7,489 nt of DNA from an archaeon (GCA_029932835.1 JAOZPI010000036.1:1217-8705), one strand, 5' to 3'. Positions 1 through 5,186 are shown, numbered from the stretch's first letter. Program-made: numbers and translations. The notes: generated from the letters alone by a model not told the origin.

Positions 1-82
1 AAGGAGAGAAAAACCAAAGCTGAAGCATGTCAGAAATGGGAGAATGATCACACTACGGGGATACACAGGATACTAACCAAGC

Positions 83-541
83 CTACTGAAGAAGCTTAGA
101 CAAGGAACTGTTCAGCTTCACTGTCTTTGTTATCCCAGATTTTTGTCTTTTGATTATTCCCCTCTGCTCTAGCTCTGCCAGAGATCTAGAGACCTTAACC
201 TTGTTCATATTTGTGAGTCTCACTAGCTTGGATTGTGCAAGGGTGCCCCCGTTTTCCAAAAGCAGCTCTATAATCCTCCTGTGGCTATAATCCAAGAGAG
301 AAAGGAAGGGGGCGAGGTCTCTTTTTTCCCTCACTCTCATCTGACAGGTCATGAAGTAATAAACAAAAGAGCCGATAAGAAGACCAACAGAGGACAAGAG
401 GGGTATTAGGAGTTCAATAGGAAAGGCACAGGTGCATGCATTACCGGAGGATATTTGGGATTGGGCATAAAGAGAGGCTACAGAGACCAGCATTATAAAA
501 ATAGCCAAGAGCATGAGAGCGATGAGGAGTGGCTTTTCCAT
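83..541 (-). CDS. Membrane-anchored winged-helix transcriptional regulator
   Basis: The product is 152 aa, a putative membrane-tethered DNA-binding regulator. Residues 5-26 form a hydrophobic segment ending in a signal-peptidase-like LYA-Q site. A short loop (27-39) carries a Cys-x-Cys pair (C36, C38). A second membrane helix spans about 40-64, followed by a basic stretch (RVREKR). Residues 80-150 form a winged helix: LLDYSHRRIIELLLENGG is helix 1, the recognition helix lies near KVKVSRSLAELEQRG, and the wing is IIKRQKSGITKTVKL. This arrangement is common in archaeal MarR-like/DUF7343-type membrane regulators; the family name is from memory. The predicted topology puts the Cys pair outside and the DNA-binding domain inside, suggesting a one-protein sensor. 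The ATG at 541 is chosen because it precedes the first hydrophobic segment with a short charged n-region. The gene starts 9 nt after tRNA-Val on the same strand. The regulated genes are unknown. Confidence 0.8.
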   Translation of the reverse strand: MEKPLLIALMLLAIFIMLVSVASLYAQSQISSGNACTCAFPIELLIPLLSSVGLLIGSFVYYFMTCQMRVREKRDLAPFLSLLDYSHRRIIELLLENGGTLAQSKLVRLTNMNKVKVSRSLAELEQRGIIKRQKSGITKTVKLNSSLSKLLQ

Positions 542-550
542 TTTAAAAAA
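542..550 (-). terminator. Oligo-T tract after tRNA-Val, also the leader of the next gene
   Basis: Directly after the tRNA discriminator base the minus strand reads TTTTTTAAA and then the ATG of the membrane regulator. A run of six T is sufficient for archaeal RNA polymerase termination in many cases. It would end the tRNA transcript here, with some read-through possible into the regulator gene. No hairpin other than the tRNA itself is present. Confidence 0.5.
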
Positions 551-625
551 TGGGCCCGACCGGATTTGAACCGGTGATCTTCGCCTCGTAAAGGCGACGT
601 CATAACCATGCTAGACCACGGGCCC
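551..625 (-). tRNA. tRNA-Val, anticodon UAC
   Basis: Read on the minus strand, the sequence folds into a complete cloverleaf. The acceptor stem GGGCCCG pairs perfectly with CGGGCCC, followed by discriminator A at 551. The D arm has a GTC/GAC stem with a GG-containing loop. The anticodon stem TCGCC/GGCGA encloses loop TTTACGA, so the anticodon is TAC (UAC), which reads GUA/GUN valine codons. The variable loop is 5 nt, and the T arm ACCGG/CCGGT has loop TTCAAAT. The mature length is 75 nt without CCA. CCA is not encoded, so it must be added after transcription. No intron is visible. Six T residues follow the discriminator immediately, a typical archaeal termination tract. Confidence 0.97.
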
Positions 626-644
626 TTCCCATCAGTTTTGAGTT

Positions 645-666
645 TAGTAGTTTTAGATTAAAAAAT
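645..666 (-). promoter_or_regulatory. Weak candidate TATA region for tRNA-Val
   Basis: On the minus strand the AT-rich element TTTTTTAATCTAAAAC lies about 25-40 nt before the mature tRNA 5' end, the expected spacing for an archaeal TATA box. The match to a strong box is poor. The tRNA could instead be transcribed by read-through from the LSm gene 83 nt upstream. Transcript 5'-end mapping would decide. Confidence 0.35.
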
Positions 667-708
667 GTAATTGGGGGGCTTTCCAGGCCTGAAGCCAAAG
701 AACGCCAC

Positions 709-924
709 CTATGGGCTTATGTATACCACTGTATCCCCGCGAATTAACATCGCTCCTAGTTTTTTCTTTACTTCTCCCTCTACGAGTTCCTCGGCATCTT
801 TTATGTAGAGATTCAGGTGCGGGTCATACGCTTCAAGCGTTCCACGAATCTCCATACCGTTCTTCAGGCGAACTAGTATATTCTTCCCAATTGCTGTTGT
901 CAGCAGGTCAAAAGGTTTTGTCAT
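709..924 (-). CDS. LSm / archaeal Sm-like RNA-binding protein (SmAP)
   Basis: The product is 71 aa, the normal size of an archaeal SmAP that assembles into a ring (usually a heptamer) binding U-rich RNA 3' ends and acting as an RNA chaperone. The Sm1 motif spans about residues 13-45 and contains the RNA-binding loop signature DPHLN (D34, H36, N38). The Sm2 motif is at 57-71, with RGDTVVYIS. The second RNA-contacting position is usually Asn in RG-x-N and is Thr65 here, a mild departure. The gene starts 24 nt after the minD-like stop and is probably the last protein gene of that minus-strand unit. The spacer contains TTTTTTTAAA, which could be either a termination tract or a TATA-like element giving LSm its own transcript. 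In many archaea LSm is followed by ribosomal protein L37e. Here a tRNA follows instead. Confidence 0.95.
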   Translation of the reverse strand: MTKPFDLLTTAIGKNILVRLKNGMEIRGTLEAYDPHLNLYIKDAEELVEGEVKKKLGAMLIRGDTVVYISP

Positions 925-948
925 TTTTACCAGAGTTTAAAAAAAGGA

Positions 949-1710
949 TCATCGGCCAAATATCTTCTTGAAAAAGCCCTGTTTTTCCTCTTCCTTAATT
1001 TCCTCCCCAGCCAGGATAGCAGCCAGTTTTTTGAAGGCCTTGGACGCCGGACTGTCTGGATTCCTCAGGAGAACAGGTTTCCCCTCCACAGACCCCCTCT
1101 TCACATTGTCATCATAGGGGATACTCTGGAGAATGGGAGAATCCAAAAGCACAGAGACCTCCTCTGAAGTCACCTCAGCCTTATCGCCGCGAACCATGTT
1201 CAAGACAACACCAAGAATCTCCATATTCAGCCTCTTTCCGACCAGCTTTGTTTTTAGCGCATCCGCAAGGGCGGAAGGATCTGGCATAGTCACTATCAAG
1301 AGTTCCGCAGCTGAGATCATCGCTCCAAGCACATTCTTCCCAAGGCCACCGGGAGCATCTATCAAGAGCATGTCTGTGTCTTGGAGAAGAGTAGAGACAA
1401 TCGGTTTTAGTTTCTCAACGTCAACGCGGAGGAAGGCATCCAAAGAAAGCCCAGAGGGGACGAACCTCAGACCTGCAGGCCCCTCGTATATCGCATCTTC
1501 GATGTTAGCATCACCAGATAGGACTTCATGAAGGGTTACTGGTGTATCCTCCATACCGAGAGTTATCCCGAGATTCGCCATAGCCAAATCGGCATCAAGG
1601 AGGGTTATCTTCTTCCCCATCTGGGCCAGTGCTATTGAGACGTTGGCACAGACGGTTGTCTTCCCAACTCCCCCCTTTCCAGATGCGATCGCAATAGTCC
1701 TTGCGGTCAT
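949..1710 (-). CDS. minD: MinD/ParA-type deviant Walker A ATPase with C-terminal membrane-targeting tail
   Basis: The product is 253 aa, a cytoplasmic ATPase of the SIMIBI MinD/ParA group that dimerises on ATP and positions cargo on membranes. The deviant Walker A is at 10-19 (SGKGGVGKTT, signature Lys12 and P-loop Lys17). The switch I region DADLAMANL has D39 and D41. Walker A'/switch II is LLIDAPGG with D118. There is no CxxC pair near the C terminus, which argues against the Fe-S carriers Mrp/ApbC/Nbp35. The last residues, about 240-253 (EEEKQGFFKKIFGR), form an amphipathic helix closely resembling the membrane-targeting tail of bacterial MinD. The ATG at 1710 sits ten residues before the P-loop. 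It lies 28 nt after the upstream gene, so co-transcription is likely. Archaeal MinD homologues are diverse and no MinC or MinE is visible, so the cargo is unknown. The gene symbol is family-level. Confidence 0.9.
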   Translation of the reverse strand: MTARTIAIASGKGGVGKTTVCANVSIALAQMGKKITLLDADLAMANLGITLGMEDTPVTLHEVLSGDANIEDAIYEGPAGLRFVPSGLSLDAFLRVDVEKLKPIVSTLLQDTDMLLIDAPGGLGKNVLGAMISAAELLIVTMPDPSALADALKTKLVGKRLNMEILGVVLNMVRGDKAEVTSEEVSVLLDSPILQSIPYDDNVKRGSVEGKPVLLRNPDSPASKAFKKLAAILAGEEIKEEEKQGFFKKIFGR

Positions 1711-1738
1711 ATTGAGTGTGTTATGTTTATATGTCCTC

Positions 1739-2167
1739 CTAAAAAAGCTTTTTCATAAGAGATGCTTCAATTTGTCGGAGCATTAGATAGATTTCCTCCT
1801 CTGTGAGGTCTAGGGGTGTTGAAAATGCGTAGTACCTCGGCCCAAGTTCTAAGACATAGTATCTAACTCCCCCACGATGGATCTTTATTGCTGTGAGGTT
1901 ATTATATTCCTGCCTAAGGCTCTTGAAGAGCTCCAGCTCCCTTTCATAATTAGCGGACCCTAGCTTCTTTTTTTCATTATTCTCAATAATCCAGAGTGAA
2001 TCCAAGTTGTAGACGCGCTTTAGAGTCGTTGGATCCAATGGACGGGACAACGCCTCCTCTTCGAACCTCATACCCGCCTCAATACTCTGCCTTATGCCAA
2101 TTAACCTGTTTTGTCTCCTCTCCCTCTCCTTCTCGGTTCCTCCAAGCCTTAGGTTAAGAAGCTCCAT
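1739..2167 (-). CDS. Unrecognised small protein with possible Roadblock/LC7-like fold
   Basis: The product is 142 aa, cytoplasmic, and I do not recognise it by sequence. The first 35 residues are highly charged and helical (ERERRQNRLIGIRQSIEAG). The rest reads as strands at about 57-62 (SLWIIE) and 66-70, a helix at 75-89 (ERELELFKSLRQEYN), three strands at about 91-97, 101-108 and 111-117 (RYYVLELG, RYYAFST), and a final helix at 121-142. That order (helix, two strands, helix, three strands, helix) matches the Roadblock/LC7 or longin-like fold. These are typical partners of small GTPases and MinD-like motility or polarity proteins. This is structural inference, not a detected domain. Its start overlaps the end of the DUF2226 gene by 14 nt, implying translational coupling. 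It is followed after 28 nt by the MinD-type gene, so a role as an adaptor of that ATPase is plausible. Confidence 0.85.
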   Translation of the reverse strand: MELLNLRLGGTEKERERRQNRLIGIRQSIEAGMRFEEEALSRPLDPTTLKRVYNLDSLWIIENNEKKKLGSANYERELELFKSLRQEYNNLTAIKIHRGGVRYYVLELGPRYYAFSTPLDLTEEEIYLMLRQIEASLMKKLF

Positions 2168-2702
2168 CTGTCACATCCCGAAGCAGTTTATCCAGCATCT
2201 TCTCATCTGGTGCTGAAATGCCATACTTCTTGAGTATCTCCTCCCTTGTTAATCCTGCTGGTTTGGGTATAGTGCTGACCCTTTCACCAGGCCTCGGCTC
2301 CTCTATAATCCTCTCCTCAAACCTCTCCGGGATCATCTCGAGGAGTTCATTCAGAGTCGCCTTATGATCTAACCAGCCCCCCGAGGCCCTAGAGGATAGG
2401 ACCTCCTCCTGAGAGAGCGAATATATATCGAAAACCCCCATACTGGCGCAAGCGTTCATCACCTCTCTTAGTGCAGATCTCCCGGTGAGGCTTTGAGAGC
2501 GAGCAAGGTATAAATACTCAGAGGCAACTGCGTCTCCGTCCTTGAAGAGGAGTATTCCCTCCTCCATCCCATTATTTGTCATTAGATCCATTACGAGGTA
2601 TCCGGTAAAGTTATGTTCCGCCAACGTCTGAATAAGCTTGTGAAAGTCAACCCTCTCTATTGCAAGGTTCCCCTTTAGGAGAGATCCAAGAGGTATTTTC
2701 AT
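2154..2702 (-). CDS. DUF2226-like archaeal protein with PATAN-like N-terminal region
   Basis: The product is 182 aa, soluble, with no membrane segment. Residues 20-63 (FTGYLVMDL, then EEGILLFKDGDAVASEY) have the pattern of PATAN/DUF4388-like domains: a helix, then a strand with F-x-G, then a strand pair with F-x-D/G-G-x-x-V-x-A. In bacteria those domains recruit signalling and polarity partners. A central helical part follows (about 70-125). A Pro/Glu-rich linker then leads to a C-terminal conserved-looking segment (150-178, LTREEILKKYGI and DEKMLDKLL). From memory this layout fits DUF2226, a family known only from archaea, with no established function. The ATG follows the stop codon of the NYN gene without a single spacer base, and the 3' end overlaps the next gene by 14 nt, so all three are very probably co-translated. 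The family assignment is moderately sure; a role as an adaptor for the downstream MinD is inference. Confidence 0.8.
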   Translation of the reverse strand: MKIPLGSLLKGNLAIERVDFHKLIQTLAEHNFTGYLVMDLMTNNGMEEGILLFKDGDAVASEYLYLARSQSLTGRSALREVMNACASMGVFDIYSLSQEEVLSSRASGGWLDHKATLNELLEMIPERFEERIIEEPRPGERVSTIPKPAGLTREEILKKYGISAPDEKMLDKLLRDVTDGAS

Positions 2703-3167
2703 TTATATATTAATCTCCACAAATTTGTCCACACTGTTTATAAGACTCTCGCTTAGGTTCTTTCGAACCCCAAAGGCGATTGTTTCTTTTCCGTGCTTTT
2801 TGGCCTCCATTATTGGGGGTTGAAAATCCCCATCACGAGTTACCACACATATCACATCAATCGAAGGATTATAAACTGCCTTCATCATCTCTGTTGCCAA
2901 GGCAACATCACAGTCTACCGGGGTAACCACAGATTCCATTCCCACAGCAGAAACCGCCTCTATGAGTTTTTCAGGAGCGAACTGATTTAAGAAAACCTTA
3001 GCAATTGAGATCTTTCCCATTTCAGATATCTCCTGCCTTAGCTTACCAAGATCAAATCCAAACTCCTTTCGAAGCAGGTTAGGGCCGTCTACAAATACAG
3101 CTATGTTCTTCTGCTCCCTTTTGCTGAGGACAGTCTTTATGTTTTTTATAGCTGGAACCTTGACCAT
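2703..3167 (-). CDS. NYN-domain (LabA/PIN-like) putative ribonuclease, TIGR00288-type
   Basis: The product is 154 aa, a cytoplasmic protein of the NYN branch of the PIN-like nucleases, which use clustered acidic residues and metal to cut RNA. The conserved acidic positions are visible: D27 in FVDGPNLLR, D85/D87 in VDCDVALATEMM, and D112/D114 in VVTRDGDF. The segment KVFLNQFAPEKLIEAV and the C-terminal KHGKETIAFGV match the archaeal TIGR00288 family, recalled from memory. All putative catalytic residues are intact, so an active enzyme is expected; its substrate is unknown. The ATG at 3167 lies in an AT-rich region without a Shine-Dalgarno, which fits a leaderless or near-leaderless first gene. 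It heads the minus-strand cluster, and its stop TAA directly touches the next ATG. The LSm protein in the same unit hints at RNA turnover. Confidence 0.9.
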   Translation of the reverse strand: MVKVPAIKNIKTVLSKREQKNIAVFVDGPNLLRKEFGFDLGKLRQEISEMGKISIAKVFLNQFAPEKLIEAVSAVGMESVVTPVDCDVALATEMMKAVYNPSIDVICVVTRDGDFQPPIMEAKKHGKETIAFGVRKNLSESLINSVDKFVEINI

Positions 3168-3234
3168 TTCGTTTTTATTTGTGAAAATATTAACTACGCG
3201 TTAATTTTTACATTAAATAGGTTAAAAATAGAAG
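3168..3234. promoter_or_regulatory. Divergent promoter region with TTAAC-N5-GTTAA dyad
   Basis: This 67-bp AT-rich spacer separates the outward-facing NYN gene and aIF5A, so it must hold both promoters. An AT-rich block at 3200-3210 (gttaattttta) is placed to act as a TATA element in both directions, about 25-30 nt before each start codon if leaders are very short. A 5-bp perfect inverted repeat, TTAAC (3190-3194) and GTTAA (3200-3204), flanks TACGC and overlaps that block. It is a possible operator controlling both sides. The promoter role follows from gene geometry; the operator role is inference. Confidence 0.6.
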
Positions 3235-3612
3235 ATGAGCATAAAAATCGTGGAGGTCAGGAGTTTGAAAAAGGGGAATTATATAGTTATTGATAACGAA
3301 CCATGCCGGATAGTAGAATACACCTCATCCAAGCCGGGAAAGCACGGAGCTGCAAAGGTCAGGATCGAGGCTTTGAGCATATTTGACGGAAAAAAACATC
3401 AGCTTCTCACCACGGGGGACAACAAAGCGGAGGTTCCTATTATCACAAGGCAGCCTCATCAGGTTCTTTCTATAAACGGGAACATAGCTCAGTTAATGAA
3501 TATGGAGACGTATGAGACGATAGAACTCCCAATCCCAGAAAACATGAGCTTGAAGGAGGGAGGGGAGGTTCAGGTATTAGAAGCATTAGGGAGAAAGGCC
3601 CTAGTTACATAG
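3235..3612 (+). CDS. eif5a: Translation initiation factor aIF5A (hypusine-containing)
   Basis: The product is 125 aa. It acts on the ribosome, binding near the E site to relieve stalls at difficult peptide bonds, and also supports termination. The N-terminal SH3-like domain (about 1-65) carries the modification loop SSKPGKHGAAKVRIEA. Lys36 in PGKHG is the position converted to hypusine by deoxyhypusine synthase in archaea. The C-terminal OB-like domain covers about 70-125 (HQLLTTGDNKAEVPIITRQPHQVLS onward). The length is slightly below the usual archaeal 130-138 aa, but both domains look complete. The ATG at 3235 starts the canonical N-terminal strand and has at most a weak AGAAG ahead of it, fitting a short-leader transcript. 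The gene is divergent from the NYN gene and 61 nt before Gins51, which seems to have its own promoter. Confidence 0.97.
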   Translation: MSIKIVEVRSLKKGNYIVIDNEPCRIVEYTSSKPGKHGAAKVRIEALSIFDGKKHQLLTTGDNKAEVPIITRQPHQVLSINGNIAQLMNMETYETIELPIPENMSLKEGGEVQVLEALGRKALVT

Positions 3613-3630
3613 AGAGCAAGGATCAACCCG

Positions 3631-3645
3631 AGGATTTTATTTATT
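3631..3645 (+). promoter_or_regulatory. TATA box for the Gins51 / L44e unit
   Basis: TTTTATTTA at 3635-3643 is preceded by the purine-rich CGAGGA, a plausible BRE. It is centred about 35 nt before the ATG at 3674. A transcription start 26 nt downstream would fall near 3665, leaving a leader of about 9 nt. This is a pattern match only. Confidence 0.5.
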
Positions 3646-3673
3646 GTTTGGTAAAATAGGGATAGTAGAAAGG

Positions 3674-4438
3674 ATGAAGCTTTCTGAGATGCTGAAGATA
3701 TGGAAACTAGAGAAGGCAAGCCCAGAGCTATGCAGTCTTCCTTCAGGGTTTTACAGGGAAGCCAGAGAGAGCTTTAAGGAGGACAATAGCTATGAAGCCG
3801 CAAAGATGCAGGAAATATTAGACGATGTAGTGGCCATGAGACAGCATAAGATGCTCATGGGATGCCTAAGAGAGATAAGGGGGGGAGAGCACCCAGCGAA
3901 CCGGCTTGAGGAGGAAGAAAGGGTCTACAGCCAGATTTATGCAGAATTGAGAAAGATGCGCACTGGGGAAGGGACGAATAATGGTGTAGGGGGGGAGATA
4001 GAAGGAGAAAAAGATAAAATAGGGAGCCCTGCCATGAAGGTGGAGGATGGAAACGAGACGGAGGTTGCCAAAAAGGGGTCAAAAGAGGGAGGAGAGACGA
4101 GGGATAAGGAGCAAAAGGACGAGACGGGAGCGGGATCAGAAGAGGCAGGGATTAAGGAGGGGGAGAACAAAGAAGAGAGAGTAGAGGGGGAGAAACCAGC
4201 GAGCCTGGGAGAAAGAGCTCCTGAGGGGGATAAGGGGAAAGGTGGAAGAGAGAAAGATGTTTTTAAAGGAAAAACTGAAAATAAAGCACTTAGGCGGGTG
4301 AGATTCCTAAAACCCATGCCCTCGTTCATAGATCCAAATATGCAAACCCTGGGACCCTTTGAGGAGGGCCAAGAGGTGGAACTAGACGAGAAGGTGGTGG
4401 GCATCCTCCTAAAAAACAACGCTGTTGAGATTGTATGA
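3674..4438 (+). CDS. gins51: GINS complex subunit Gins51 (Sld5/Psf1-type) with long charged linker
   Basis: The product is 254 aa. Gins51 with Gins23 (or alone as a homotetramer) bridges MCM and the GAN/RecJ-like Cdc45 counterpart in the archaeal replicative helicase. The helical A domain comes first (about 1-96; MKLSEMLKIWKLEKAS through RVYSQIYAELRKMR). The small B domain comes last (207-254; VRFLKPMPSFIDPN, then GPFEEGQEVELDEKVVGILLKNNAVEIV). A-before-B order marks Gins51 rather than Gins23. Between them lies a roughly 110-residue linker almost entirely of Glu, Lys, Gly, Arg and Ala. It is longer than usual, since typical Gins51 proteins are nearer 190 aa. A TTG at 3644 is in frame upstream, but ATG 3674 gives the canonical N terminus, so I chose it. 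Ribosomal L44e follows after 4 nt, a gene pair found in other euryarchaea. Confidence 0.9.
   Translation: MKLSEMLKIWKLEKASPELCSLPSGFYREARESFKEDNSYEAAKMQEILDDVVAMRQHKMLMGCLREIRGGEHPANRLEEEERVYSQIYAELRKMRTGEGTNNGVGGEIEGEKDKIGSPAMKVEDGNETEVAKKGSKEGGETRDKEQKDETGAGSEEAGIKEGENKEERVEGEKPASLGERAPEGDKGKGGREKDVFKGKTENKALRRVRFLKPMPSFIDPNMQTLGPFEEGQEVELDEKVVGILLKNNAVEIV
3970..4260 (+). other. Purine-biased low-complexity tract inside gins51
   Basis: This stretch encodes the charged linker and is strongly purine-rich on the coding strand. Counting by eye, 4081-4200 has about 16 pyrimidines in 120 bases. It contains repeated GGGG-AGA and GAGGA units without an exact tandem period. Such tracts can drift in length by slippage and can favour RNA:DNA hybrids or triplex structures. 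No function is shown here. Confidence 0.7.
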
Positions 4439-4442
4439 TAAA

Positions 4443-4724
4443 ATGAAAATCCCAGATGAGATAATCGCTTATTGCAAGAGGTGTGGAAAGCATACAAAGC
4501 ATACTGTAAAGAGGGATAAGAAGGGAAAGCCGTCTCCATTGACCTGGGGCCAACGGCAATATGAGAGGGTGAAGGAAGGGCATGGGAGCAAAAGGCGCGG
4601 AGAGAAGGATATTATGAAGGTCAACAAGGGAGGAAACCTCAGGCTTACCTGCACTGAATGCGGATACACGCACTTAAGGCCATATGACAGAACAAAAAAA
4701 GAGCCGGAAATCGAGAAGCAGTAG
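4443..4724 (+). CDS. rpl44e: 50S ribosomal protein L44e
   Basis: The product is 93 aa, the usual length of archaeal L44e, a large-subunit protein near the E site. Two zinc-binding pairs are visible: C11/C14 in YCKRCGKH and C70/C73 in TCTECGY. Between them is the family signature GKPSPLTWGQRQYERVKEGHGS (residues 28-49). The ATG at 4443 is preferred over the in-frame TTG at 4425 because it gives the standard MKIPxEI start and avoids a long overlap with gins51. The spacing to the gins51 stop is 4 nt, so the two are co-translated. In many archaea S27e and aIF2-alpha follow L44e. Here a membrane protein gene overlaps the last 41 nt instead. Confidence 0.95.
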   Translation: MKIPDEIIAYCKRCGKHTKHTVKRDKKGKPSPLTWGQRQYERVKEGHGSKRRGEKDIMKVNKGGNLRLTCTECGYTHLRPYDRTKKEPEIEKQ

Positions 4725-5148
4725 GGATGTTGCACGCATTCTCTTGGCACTTGTTCCACTCCCTCTTGCCTTATCTCTTTGTGCATTCCCTGAGTTTGGG
4801 GAGCTGCAGGTCCTCCCTCTTCTCTTGGTGTTCATCTTGGGAACATTGATTGGAACCATAGGCCATGTATATTGGATTCGGGTGCTTTTGAGAGAGAGGG
4901 AATTCTACAAGGACTTCTATGAGAAGAGCGTGCTGAAGCCGCATAGAGTAGAGGTGGAGATGCAAAAAAGGCACACAAAGAATCTTATCCCCTTTTATGT
5001 TTTTGGAACCCTCGTCTTCTTTTTGGTCCTGTTCATATTCGGAATCTTCCAAATAGGGTTTCCATATCTGCTCCCCCTAATCTTCGGCGCTATGGAGGGA
5101 CAGCCCCTAAGTTACTTGTTAATAGAGAGGGGCATTATCTCTGCTTAG
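4684..5148 (+). CDS. Small polytopic membrane protein of unknown function
   Basis: The product is 154 aa, and I recognise no family. A very basic N terminus (residues 1-18, KKSRKSRSSR) is followed by hydrophobic spans at about 17-35, 42-66 and 101-137. The last is long enough for two helices, so three or four membrane passes are likely. A charged cytoplasmic loop lies at 67-100 (REREFYKDFYEKSVLKPHRVEVEMQKRHTK) and carries no recognisable catalytic motif. By the positive-inside rule the N terminus is inside. The ATG at 4684 overlaps the L44e coding region by 41 nt in another frame. No later ATG in this frame keeps the first span, although TTG at 4744 is possible with loss of the basic tail. 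The overlap suggests coupling to L44e translation. A hairpin covers its stop codon. Function is open. Confidence 0.75.
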   Translation: MTEQKKSRKSRSSRDVARILLALVPLPLALSLCAFPEFGELQVLPLLLVFILGTLIGTIGHVYWIRVLLREREFYKDFYEKSVLKPHRVEVEMQKRHTKNLIPFYVFGTLVFFLVLFIFGIFQIGFPYLLPLIFGAMEGQPLSYLLIERGIISA

Positions 5149-5171
5149 GCCCTCTCTTTTTCTTGAGAGAG
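5124..5171 (+). terminator. Candidate hairpin/T-rich terminator with a competing second hairpin
   Basis: AGAGAGGG (5124-5131) can pair with CCCTCTCT (5150-5157), giving an 8-bp stem with an 18-nt loop. TTTTCTT (5158-5164) follows at once, an intrinsic-terminator-like layout. CTCTCT (5152-5157) can alternatively pair with AGAGAG (5166-5171) in a 6-bp stem across an 8-nt loop, so the two folds exclude one another. The element lies across the stop of the membrane protein and the herA leader. Purine-rich sequence makes chance pairing fairly easy. Confidence 0.4.
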
Positions 5172-5186
5172 CATCTATATTAGATA

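Noticed and set aside
1..82. Possible C/D box guide RNA on the minus strand (GTGATCA then CTGA)
   Set aside because: The C-like box has a mismatch, no terminal D box or flanking k-turn stem follows, and the region is cut by the window edge. Nothing else can be supported in these 82 bases.
626..708. Missed L37e or small RNA between LSm and tRNA-Val
   Set aside because: No frame shows the L37e zinc-finger sequence. The only structure is a weak 5-bp GGCTT/AAGCC stem, insufficient to call an RNA.
1711..1740. Strong AGGAGGA upstream of the MinD gene as its ribosome binding site
   Set aside because: It overlaps the stop of the upstream gene and lies about 24 nt from the ATG, too far for normal use. 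No in-frame start exists closer to it, and AGG-rich sequence is common in this window.
3644..3673. TTG start for Gins51 ten codons upstream
   Set aside because: The extra residues lie in the probable TATA/leader region and the ATG at 3674 gives the canonical Gins51 N terminus.
3937..4539. Minus-strand open frame of 200 codons antisense to gins51 and L44e
   Set aside because: It is also a Ser/Pro-rich shadow of the polypurine linker, with both plus-strand genes clearly real.
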